64,000 nt of DNA from Monocercomonoides exilis (Eukaryota > Preaxostyla > Oxymonadida > Polymastigidae), in contig LSRY02000069.1 of the NCBI GenBank assembly GCA_001643675.2, forward strand, positions 129,001 to 193,000, given 5' to 3'. Of this stretch, positions 46,426-56,489 are shown in pieces. Position numbers and translations under genes: made by a program. Position 1 is the stretch's first letter; each line of letters begins with the position of its first letter. A model generated the notes under the pieces. It made no database searches. It saw only the letters and a program-made list of their open reading frames with translations, and had not been told where the DNA came from.

Positions 46426-47686
46426 TTGAACCAGTTGAACCACACGTTTGCCCACGAGCTCACTCCAGCCGACGAGACATTCAACCGCAACGATGGGCTG
46501 CTCTACACAGAGGCTGGCATGCGCTTGCTGCTGGATCTGTTGCATTTTCCTTTCAATTTAGGTACCAATCCGCTGCTATATAAAGACACAGAGGTGTTTG
46601 TGTGTGTGTGTGCAAAGCAACATGAAAATATCCTATTGATTAGCATACACACAATTTTACAAATTTTAATGTAAGAGTGGAGTATTGAGTGGAGGTTGGA
46701 AATATGAGGAAGGTGATGATGCATCAGATGGGAGGTGTGGATTTGGAGGTAATGGATGAGGAGACGCAATTGGAGGAGAAGGAGGAGGAAATGATAACAA
46801 CAATGGATGAGATGGAAGTGGTGGAAATCAAGGAGAAAACAATTGAGAATGAATATGTACCATTTCAATAGATCCACGCGAGGGACATCTTGAAACAGGA
46901 GAAGAACATATGTATAGATTTTCATGTGACCCCCACAACGAAAATATTGATCAAGCATCGTTCATCTGGCAACTGCGAGGAGGAGCGAAGCAAGTGGTGA
47001 AGGATATAGCATGCCAGATACTGAATCAAACCGAAGCGCATGTTGTGTTTGAGAGTGGACGAGGTGCAGAGACGACGGCGATGCACTTTCTGGAGCAGGT
47101 GCTTATCGGTGAGGTGGATGCACCAATGAAGTCGATTGTGCTGCGGAACGAAGGTTGGACGAGCTTCAACGATAGATTTGATCTGACTGAAGTGGAGCGT
47201 CTGAATGCGTCTGCGTCTGATTTCCCTCCGTTTGAATGACTTTTCATGGCAGGGATTGTGCAAGTGCATGAAATGTGGCCAACAAATTGTAGCTTCCGTC
47301 CGCTGATGCAAAGAGGTTATTTGGAAAGGATTCCGATCAATCTGGGAAGCAGATTCAGCTCGATGAGTGAGATTAACGCGAATGTTGGAATAGGAGGAGT
47401 AGGGGGAGGAGATGGGAATGTGAATGGAACGAATCATTCACCATCATCGAACAATGGAATAGTGATGGGAATTGGTGGAGCACAAGGAGGAGCACAAGGA
47501 GCAGCCGGAGGAGGAAGTGATGGAACAGAAGGAATAACTCACATGAAAACAGTTCTGCAAGCGCTGCTGGAAGGCGACGGTTTCATCGCGAAGGAAGGAG
47601 CAGAGCCACTTGTGGATGAGAAAAAGACAGCAACTCCATGTTCCTCTTTCTCCGCTTCCTGGCCAGCTATGCTTATTGTCACATGA
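46426..47686 (+). CDS. two-exon hypothetical protein with in-frame TGAs
   Basis: Exon 1 reads LTPADETFNRNDGLLYTEAG to a donor at 46594. An 82-nt intron (46594-46675, GTGTTTGTG to AATGTAAG) joins in phase to exon 2. Exon 2 reads a Gly/Asn/Asp-rich stretch (GGWKYEEGDDASDGRCGFGG) and then ICTISIDPREGHLETGEEHM and a longer folded-looking region (WQLRGGAKQVVKDIACQILN). After a Gly-rich linker it ends at TGA 47684-47686. In the same frame TGA occurs at 46757, 46808, 46844, 46850 and 47237, while the surrounding sequence stays protein-like. No family recognised. It may be a decayed gene, or TGA may be read as an amino acid here. Confidence 0.45.
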
Positions 47687-48584
47687 GCGAATTGGCTTTG
47701 GGAGTGTGGCAGGTGGGAGCATCGAGCGGAGGCTGGTGTGTCTGGTGTGTCTGCGTGCGAGGAGCACTCTGCACTGCAGAAGAGGGCGTGTGAGAAAGGA
47801 GAGAAGAGAGGAATAATATTTGATACAGAAGAGAGTCGTCCACTGATCAAGTCGGTTGCTGCGATAATTTAACCGATTGGGGGAAAAAGAACAAAAGGAG
47901 AGAAATGTGTGTATGTGTGTGTTGTGGAGTCGCATGTTCTTAAAGGCTGTTTAAGTTGAAGAAATTTCATTTCAATGAATTATCACTATCGTTATCTTCA
48001 CATTTTCGATCTCAAATTGTTATTATCTTTTTCAAATTAGAATGAAGTCGGTGGTGAAATTACAAAAAAAGCGAAGCAGAAATGGATGATTATTGGCATT
48101 TGGAGAAGAAAGTGATCAAAAAGAGGATATATGTGTTTTAATTGTGATCGATGAATAATTATGTGAAAAAGAAAATAAAGGAAGATTTGTGAAATGAAAC
48201 AAAGAAAAAATTAAAATTGTTTATTCATTGTTATTGTTTCATCTCGGATATTTCAAAAAGAAAATGAATGAATAATTGTTGATGTTCAAACAATAATTTA
48301 ACTTATTATTTTTATTTGTTCATCAGTTAAACAAATAATCTCTATTCAACACATCTGTGCAGTATTTAAAAATTTTTATCTCTCTCTCTCTCTTTTTATT
48401 ATTTACTCATTTCAGAATTTTTTATTTTGAAATAATTTTTTTTATTTCTATTTGTTATCAAAACTAATTTATTTTAATGGCTATTTTCATTTTTTGATTT
48501 TTTTACAGGAAAAAAAATATTTAATAATGAAAACGAACTTTAACAAAAAAATGAGTTAATCAATTCGAACTGGAAAAAAAAAGC
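47687..48584. other. no gene identified
   Basis: GC is higher to about 47820 with a GA-rich strand, then AT-rich with a (TC)7 tract near 48381-48394. No frame, RNA gene or repeat of note. Confidence 0.4.
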
Positions 48585-49180
48585 AAAATGACAACTCGGG
48601 ATTTTTCTTTATTTTTTGTTTTTTAGAAAAAAATATTTTTTCGAAAATGACTAATAACTTTATGTAGTTCAAAAACATCTGCATCATTTTATTTTTCCAA
48701 ATAAAAATAATCACAAAAATGATGACAAGCTCAAATGAGAAGTGTGATCAGTCACTTACAGATATATGAAAAAATGAGTATGATTAATCATTTCGATGCA
48801 GATGATTAGTATTTGACAAAAACAAGAAGGAAAAATTTTGCAAGAGGGAAAGTTATTTGATAAAGAATGATCGAAATTTTGATCTATCATTGTGTTTCTT
48901 TTTTTCTAATAACTTTCCCTCTTGCAAAATTTTTCCTTCTTGTTTTTGTCAAATACTAATCATCTGCATCGAAATGATTAATCATACTCATTTTTTCATA
49001 TATCTGTAAGTGACTGATCACACTTCTCATTTGAGCTTGTCATCATTTTTGTGATTATTTTTATTTGGAAAAATAAAATGATGCAGATGTTTTTGAACTA
49101 CATAAAGTTATTAGTCATTTTCGAAAAAATATTTTTTTCTAAAAAACAAAAAATAAAGAAAAATCCCGAGTTGTCATTTT
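48585..49180. repeat. 596-bp palindrome (273-bp arms, 50-bp spacer)
   Basis: 48585-48857 is the reverse complement of 48908-49180 around a 50-bp spacer. No mismatch was seen in the parts compared. It has no coding capacity. It ends 47 bp before the ATG of the USP-transposase gene, so it is either a foldback MITE inserted in the promoter or a terminal or regulatory structure of that element. Transcribed, it would form a very long hairpin. Confidence 0.88.
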
Positions 49181-49227
49181 TTTATTAATTAATAATAATT
49201 CCATAATAAATTGTAATAATCACTTGA

Positions 49228-50238
49228 ATGTCATTTTCAAAACAGGAGTCAACTCTAAATTCACGGTGCAACGTTCTATGGAAAGAAATACAACGCATCG
49301 GTGGAAATGACGTTGATTCATTGCTCGTCTATTTGTTTTACAACTACAGAAAATCATCTGCAGTTATAAATGATTAACTGAAATCCTTGAATGGTTTGGA
49401 CTTCAAAATTTTTTGATTGATAATAACTTGAATTTTTCTCTTGTAATAGAATTTTTTAATTAATATTTGTTATTTTGTTATTTAAAAAACTTAGAATATT
49501 ACGAAATTCTTCTGAAAGATCTCTCAGTTGTGTACAAGTACGCACAATTACATACGCAAACGATGATCCTACAAGCACTGACGCGCAACGCATCATTATC
49601 TGAGCTTCTGGACTATGGATTTGACATTACTGAAGGAAAGTTTAATTATGCAAAACAAACTCTTACAAAAAACCAAGGATTTTTAATTCCGGCACAATTG
49701 CCTCACGCACCATCGTGTAAAAGTGGTTTGTATTGTATTTTTCTATAATTTCATTTTTAACTGTCTTTTTGTTTATTCATTTATTTAACTTTTTTGAGGT
49801 CTTAATGAACAAGATTGGGAAAAGGGCAACAATTGGATGTTGGCCCATTCCACAGAAGCATCAACGTCATTGCAATCAGCCAAGAAAAGATCAAAAAAGG
49901 TTCCAGATTACGCACAGTTCATTGAGGAATCTGCATGGGATAATATTATCATTACAGAAAAAAATAATTCTCACAATATACAATCTTCTCCATCAGAAAA
50001 ATTATGCCAACAAAATAAAAAATCAAATATTATATCAGAAAAAAAATCTTCTCCATCTCATGCAGTTAACGATCCTATTAACACTCCACTTCGAGCTGAA
50101 AGATGGACTACAAAAATCAAACAAAATAATACACTTCATTACCGTCGAACTTCTCCATCACCAATACCATTTCATAAACTAGTTAAACGAAAATCTCCCA
50201 TTTCATCATCATCTTCTTCCTCTCCTTCTTCTTCCTCC

Positions 50239-50270
<32 letters not shown>

Positions 50271-53154
50271 ATTTTCATCATCATCTTCGTCATCATCATC
50301 TCCTTCTCCCTCTCCCTCTCCTTCTCCTTCTCCTTCTCCCTCTCCCTCTCCTTCTCCCTCTCCCTCTCCTTCTCCTTCTCCTTCTCCTTCTCCTTCTTCC
50401 TCTTCCTCTTCATCTTCATCTTCATCTTCATCTTCTTCCTCTTCTTCCTTTTCGATCAAAGTTAAAAGAAAAGATACAATCAATACTTCTCCAGAAGACA
50501 AAGCAACCTCATCTTTTTGCAACGAAAATATATGGGTTAGCGGCCAACTTATGGAATATGTCACCTCATCCACTCTTATTCCTCCTCATACATTCCAAAA
50601 TCTAGTCTCATCTTTCACAAAAGAGAGCAACACCTCAACACAATAACAAAAGTCACAGTTTATTACAAGAGATAATTCAACAAATATTGATTCATTTATT
50701 TCTTCTTCATCCAAATCAACGGCTAATGTTTTAAAATTCACACCAAATACTCCATTAAAAACAGTAAAAGGGTTGGCAAATCTTGGAAACACATGCAACT
50801 TGGCATCTCTTCTGCAATGCTGGTCCTCGATCTGCAGTTCAAAACCAACGATCTTTACAAAATCACACTTAAAAGATACATTATCATTTCAAATGATGAG
50901 TATTTGCAATCAAATCCTCAAAGATGGAAAAAAAGTACATTCATGGATCCCATCAATTGTTAACAAATGGGAAAAATTTTGCAGATACGGAAGCAAGCAG
51001 CAGCAGAATGTGTTAGAGGCATTCGATAATCTTCATAGACTTTTCGAAAAAGATGGAATGATAAAGAAAGATTGCTTCTGTCCTATTTTGATTTTTCATT
51101 TCAAATGATTTAAATGTCAAAAACTCACATCACATATCGACAACATCAATAATAGCATAATCATCAATTCTTCATCTATTCACAATGGTTTATCTTCTTT
51201 GTTTTCAACTGAAATATTGAACGGAAAAAATGCTGTCTATTGCAATGAATGCAAAGAAAAATACTGCACTGCTAGGTGGGAGGAAATGATTTCATTTCCA
51301 GAGGTCCTAGCCCTCTCCCATGAATGTACCGATCCTGCTAGTTCTCCACCTTCTCGAACACTTCTAATCGAGACTGATATGTCGAATAAACGTTCATTTT
51401 GCAAAGGATTTACAAATGAAAATAAAACTTCATTTCACAACCAAAATAAAGAAACAACATTCTATCACTTAATTGGACAAATCCTTCACAAACAGTTTGA
51501 TAATAGCAACGGTCATCACATTGCTGTTGTGGAAAGAAATAAAGGAATGAAAAAGATGTGGATCACCTGTAACGATGATGATATTGATGCATTTGACAGT
51601 GATAAATGGTCAAAGTCATGGAAAGATCTCTTTTCTCAGGGCTATATTCCTTCTTTATCATTCTACGTGAAAGAGAAATCACAATCAACTCAACTAAGTG
51701 TCCAATTTGGTGGTTCCTCTATTTCTTCCTCCTCTTCTCAATCTTTAAATATCAACAACACAAACACAGACACAACTCCATCATCATCGTTTATCACACC
51801 ACCACATCATTCTTCTTCCATTCCACAACTTTCTTCATCAATAATAACTAACTATGGATTGGAAGCACTTAAAGAAAAAAGAAAGAAAACGGGCATCTTT
51901 TCTCCCAACGAAAAGAGATTAATCTTCAAGCCAAAGACGAAATTATGGAAAGAGTTTTCTGAAGAAACAAACATCAAAGTTTCTCTTTCTCACTTCTACA
52001 AACTCACCACCAATTTCTCCAAAGCGAAAAGACGAACGGATCTCTGCGGCATGTGTGAGAAGTTGAACTATCTGGAAAACAAATTGAAGTCATCGCAAAA
52101 CAAAAATGGACTGTCTGAAGCAGAGTTTCATACACTTAAATTACTTCGACAACATCGTCTTGTTGCAGAAATGCAACGAAAACATTATCAATCAACTGTT
52201 GATAATCTGAAAGAGGGAGAAGCAGTCTTCGTCTTCGACTTCAAAGAGAAATGGAAACTCCCTATCAGAAAAAATCAACTTCAACAAGAATTCTTTAATT
52301 ACCAACAAGTTTCTCAATTCACAATCATCTCTCTTCAAAAAATTAATAATCAACAAATAAAAAGAACTTTCAACTTCTTCTCCGACTGCCTCTCAAATGA
52401 TCACAGATTTGTTATTGAGTGTCTGGAATCTGTGATCAAAAGACACTTCTTCTCAGACACTCACACTTTTAAGTTCTTCTGCGATTCGGGTCCACACAAC
52501 CGAAATCGCTTCCTCCTTCACTTCATTCTCTCCAAACAATCCAAACTTCTCAAAAAGAAAAACACCCAACTCAATTTCTTCGCTGAACACCATGGAAAAA
52601 ATATTTGTGATAGTGAATTTGGTGCGTTAGTGAATGCAATCGACAACAATCTTTCGACTGAACACATCACCACACTTCATGACTTAATCAACTTCTTCGA
52701 AAGCAATATGAATGTTTCGACATCTGTTTCATCATCATCACAATTTAATGTTTTTGAATCATCCTCATCAAACAACTCCCCATCGTCATCATCTATCAAG
52801 GAGTGTGTGCATGAGAGGTACTTTGAAGAATATGTACCATCTCAACAAATCTCATGGCCATCATTGTCAGTTCCCCACATGAAAGATTACTTGTATTTTG
52901 AGCGCAAGGGCTCATTTGTCTGCGCATCTGCTGTTGGATATCTTCCTCAACGCTCTCTGGTTGCACTCGAATCTTCAACAATGAAAGAAAAAGTTCAACG
53001 TTCAAGAAAGTCATTTCACTCTGATATCACATCATCTAACTCTTCTCTTCTTTCTCAATCTTCTCAAGATCTTCTTTCAAGGAGATTTGAGCTTCTTCTT
53101 GACTCTTCTTCTATTAATGAATCTCAAAATTGTTCTTTTGGTGTCCCCTATTAA
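49228..53154 (+). CDS. USP-like peptidase fused to DDE-transposase-like domain
   Basis: Three exons keep one frame: 49228-49393, 49495-49725 and 49799-53154. The introns are 101 and 73 nt (GTTTGG to CTTAG, GTTTGT to TTGAG). Exon lengths total 1,251 codons. Order: helical N-terminus with a TAA codon (VIND, TAA, LKSLN); Ser/Pro repeats (50210-50450); TAA 50644; USP Cys box GLANLGNTCNLASLLQCW; TGA 51106; His box ILHKQFDNSNGHHIAVV then NDDD. After a linker comes a Cys-containing helix (CGMCEKLNYLENKL) and acidic motifs VFDFKEKW, FFCDSGPHNRNR and EHHGKNICDS, like D-D-E/D catalytic positions of transposases. The in-frame TGA suggests a point lesion or recoding. If TAA 53152 is sense, the end is TGA 53211. 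The fusion is unusual. Confidence 0.7.
50205..50450 (+). repeat. TCC/TCTCCT microsatellite encoding Ser and Ser-Pro runs
   Basis: Inside exon 3 of the USP-transposase gene. Pure TCN codons give poly-Ser, TCTCCN gives about 18 Ser-Pro pairs, then poly-Ser again. The frame is kept on both sides. The opposite strand would read poly-Glu and Glu-Gly, a shadow. Confidence 0.85.
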
Positions 53155-53179
53155 GAAACTAGTTGTTGTGTATGCTCAG

Positions 53180-53273
53180 CTGGCACTCAATCGGAAGGGT
53201 GCTGGACATGACTGTTCGTATTAGATATTGCAGCCTTCGGGCTGCTTTATCCGGACCTGGATACGACGAACAG
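53180..53273 (+). ncRNA. candidate structured RNA at the 3' end of the USP-transposase gene
   Basis: A GC-rich island in AT-rich DNA with several strong helices. P1: 53180-53188 with 53197-53205 (9 bp including G-U). P2: 53212-53219 CTGTTCGT with 53266-53273 ACGAACAG (8 bp). P2 encloses a hairpin GCAGCC-TTCG-GGCTGC (53230-53245, a UUCG tetraloop) and a hairpin TATCC-GGACCT-GGATA (53248-53263). It lies just after TAA 53152. I cannot match it to a named RNA family. A 3'-UTR element, self-cleaving ribozyme or small RNA gene are all possible. Orientation could be either, as stems are symmetrical, but the TTCG loop favours plus. Confidence 0.5.
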
Positions 53274-53354
53274 CCTCCCAGGTGCACAACAGTTAGAATC
53301 CGATTGTTTTCTTGTGCTTTTTGTCCCTATAATGTCCCTATTTTCACTTGGTAA

Positions 53355-54583
53355 TTGTCCCGAAATCTATATTTGTATATCTAAATAGAGATTCATTTTT
53401 TGATGGGTGTTGTGAAGAGTTTCAATGATTTTTGAATTTGATTTTAGGAAAGGAGAATAGCTGAGAGTGTGAAGTGATGTTTCATCACTGTGTCTGCCTT
53501 TTTTCTCTGTTGAATTTGATCTTTTTGAGTTTGGACAAGAGAAATATCAGAAAGTGCAGAGTGAGAAAAAAACAAAAGATAAACATTCAAGTTTGTTTTT
53601 GGACTTAAAGAATTTGAAATCTTTTTTGCTTGGAATTGACTATGACACCATGTATTTGTTGTAATAGTTATGCTTTTTATTGAATCTTTTATTGTTCATG
53701 CAAATTGGTATAGAATTGACAATTGGGGAATGTTTTAATGATGATGTGGTAAAAATATTTTTTTTAGAAAGTGATGCAACAAGAAAAGAAACTTATTTGT
53801 TGTTTTCTATTTTCAAGATGATTAATACAATGAAGTGTTAATGTTATTTATGTGTTATTTTGTTTTATGATTGTTATCAAATTAGCAATGTATTTGGGTG
53901 ATTTTTTTTGATATCATAAAAAATTACGAAGTTTGATCAAAATATTTTTTCATTAAGGGTGGGGTTGAAAAGAAAATATTTCAGAAAAAATTTGAAAAAA
54001 ATATGCATTAATATATTATTATAATTATTAATTTGTTGATTTTAATTTGATTTTAATTGTTTTTATTACAAAATTTGAAGAAAACATAAAAAATTAATTG
54101 AAAATATCGATAATTCAATAAACAGAACGATTCAAATGTTCACTGGTATTTTAAACGTGAAAACAATAATAACAATATGAAATTAATCAATTTTTTATTT
54201 AAAAAACTTGTTTTATGATGTTAATGCAAAGTAATTTATAAATTGACTATGAAGATCTTGAAACATTTATAGAAAACGAATAATTTTCATTAACACATAT
54301 TGAGAAATATGATGGAAGCACATAATATTTGTCGAATAAACAATTGTTCATTGTTAATAATTGTATTTAAATTAATAATTCTTTAAATTAGTTATTTAAA
54401 TTAATTGATCAAAGCTATTGAAAAAAATTACAAAAGAAACAATATGATATTTAAGAATTTCTCATTCAGACACTTTTTAATCTTCCACAGAACGAAAATC
54501 TTCACTTGAACTTTTTCTTTTTCCCCTCTCTCAATTCTTCATCATCTTCCTCATCTTTCATCCTTCATCCTGATACTACCTCC
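53355..54583. other. AT-rich DNA, no gene identified
   Basis: At 53895 GGGTGATTTTTTTTGATATC repeats a motif seen at 28208, possibly a worn element end. No frame or RNA gene evident. Confidence 0.4.
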
Positions 54584-56091
54584 TCAGTTGCTCGGCTTTT
54601 GCAGGCTGCTCTTTTTATATGCAGACTCCACAAACACCTTTTTCATATGCAACTGTGGAAGCGGTTGAAGTGCGTGTGTCTTATAACAACTGCGCCCTCT
54701 CCTTTTCATGTATATTGTGTCAGTTTCTGCATCCACTTCCTCTGAACTTAAATTCCTCTCAGTCTCGTTTTCTTTGATCACTGTCGCTGCCCTCGATGTT
54801 GTCAGCCCACCCACACTGGCCGGAAAGACTGTCTCGAGGTTGGCGGTCCAGACATTAGAAATGTCTTCGCTTTGGGCTTTGCCAACATCACCAGCATCGT
54901 GCTGTCATGCAGCGGGACAGTTCTAGCGGGAAAGCGGAGAGGAGATGTGCAGAAGACTGTGCTGCCTAGGCGTGAGTGTTCACCAGTTGCTCGCATTGAT
55001 TTGCATCCTCATCCAGTGCATCATCACTTGCTCAACAAACAGCGACTGCCTCTTTCTCGACTGCTCCCACAAAGCTGTCGCATCTGCCAACCCCATTTCC
55101 ATCCTCGCTCTCCGCTGAGCCTTGAATAACGCCTTTGCGGGCAAGTGCATCTTTCTCCAGTGCTGCAGCATCCAAGCCAAAACAACGAGTTCCTCTTTTC
55201 CCTTCGCTTTTTCCAACTCTCTCTCGTCACGGAAGCCTCCTTTTGCGACACCAACTCCTCCCGTCCCGGCCTCAACTTCGATGCCGGTCACGATCTCATC
55301 CTCTTCTTCTTCTACTGCGCCCAACAGATATTCGTCGATAAAGCCACCAGATCATCCGCTTGCCCTTTAATCCTCTGAATCGATAACACTCGTCAATATC
55401 TTTTGGATCTCCTCCTTCTCTTTCGAAGCCCATATCCCTCTTGCCAAAATCCGATTCTGGTTTATCTCCAGAAGTCTTGATCATGTTCATTTGAACACCA
55501 TCAGTTGGCTTCCGTTGTGTTTCTCAATGACTGCATCATCCTTTAAGCCACCTCTCCTTCAAATGTTCCTTCGCATCCTCCCTTTTTTCTCCTTCCAACC
55601 AACGTGCCTGCATCAACTCCAAGCTTCTTTGTGCATGCAAAAACACCACTCACCTCTCCAACGCACCTGTTCGTCCCTTTCGCCTCTTTCCTTATGCTTC
55701 TTGTACTCTCACTGCTTTCTCCCTTAATCTCTTCCACATCAACCTCTCAGTTCTCAAAGTTGCTTCAACTTTGCTTATGCTTGACGATGAATCAATAAGC
55801 ATCTTTGAACATCTTTTAATAACAGTCCTCGCCATTGTTAGCAAAAGCATAGTTTTTCTTTATCTTTCTGGAATATAAATGTCAGAAATCTCCTTCATCA
55901 TGATGCGCTTTATCTTTACTATCATTTTTCTCGGCTAGCTCTGTCGAAGCATGCTCGAAGGCCACTTTCAACTCACCAACAACAGCCTCTCCATCCTGAA
56001 TTACCCCTCCACCTTCCACAACAGCAACTGCTTTAACTTTTGTGTACTCCTCATTGCCTAACCCTGGAAAGGCTCCTGAATGCTCTTTCAT
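54584..56091 (-). CDS. charged helical protein, several exons
   Basis: Minus-strand coding pieces: 56091-55882 (VIQDGEAVVGELKVAFEHAS); about 55805-55545, a coiled-coil-like stretch (SKVEATLRTERLMWKRLREK, VQEA, TAA, GKRRKGRTG) with a 27-nt intron GTGAGTGG to CACAAAG that removes a TGA in phase; 55490-55340 (SGDKPESDFGKRDMGFER); 55324-54980 (LADATALWEQSRKRQSLF); and 54870-54584, ending at TGA 54584. The pieces differ in frame and I could verify only the 27-nt join. It may be one gene of about 400 residues. No domain recognised. Confidence 0.4.
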
Positions 56092-56489
56092 TTACTCACA
56101 TAGAAACGAAACGGTGGATATTCTTTCCTCTGCTTCGCCAATCAATTCCCTTTCATGATGATTGTTGCAATGCTCCAAAGAGCATATGAAAAAGAAGAAA
56201 CGGACGGAATGGTTCTGACATTCAACGAACTCTTCTTGCTTCATTGTCGCGTACTGTTACTGTTCGTCGACGTCTTCTCTTCAAACTTCTCTCCATTTCT
56301 TTTTAACTTTAACATTTATCAATAACTTCATTTTTTTCTTTCAAATTTCCAACCATCATTTATTGACAAATCAAATTCTTCTTCTCTTTATCTTCATTCT
56401 CTTCATTCACTTATCATCTTCTTTTCATTTTTTTTAAAGAAGTTGATTTCTTCATAAATTCCATTCTTTTTAATTTCTGCTATTATCCA

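Noticed and set aside
50172-50573. Minus-strand Glu/Asp/Gly-rich frame
   Set aside because: It is the opposite strand of the Ser/Pro microsatellite inside the USP-transposase exon.
51081-51156. A GT-AG intron removing TGA 51106 in the USP domain
   Set aside because: The only candidate (76 nt) breaks the downstream frame, which otherwise matches the Cys-pair region of the related USP gene.
53163-53354. 63-codon frame overlapping the structured RNA candidate
   Set aside because: It is explained by the GC-rich stem-forming sequence and has no start context or continuation.
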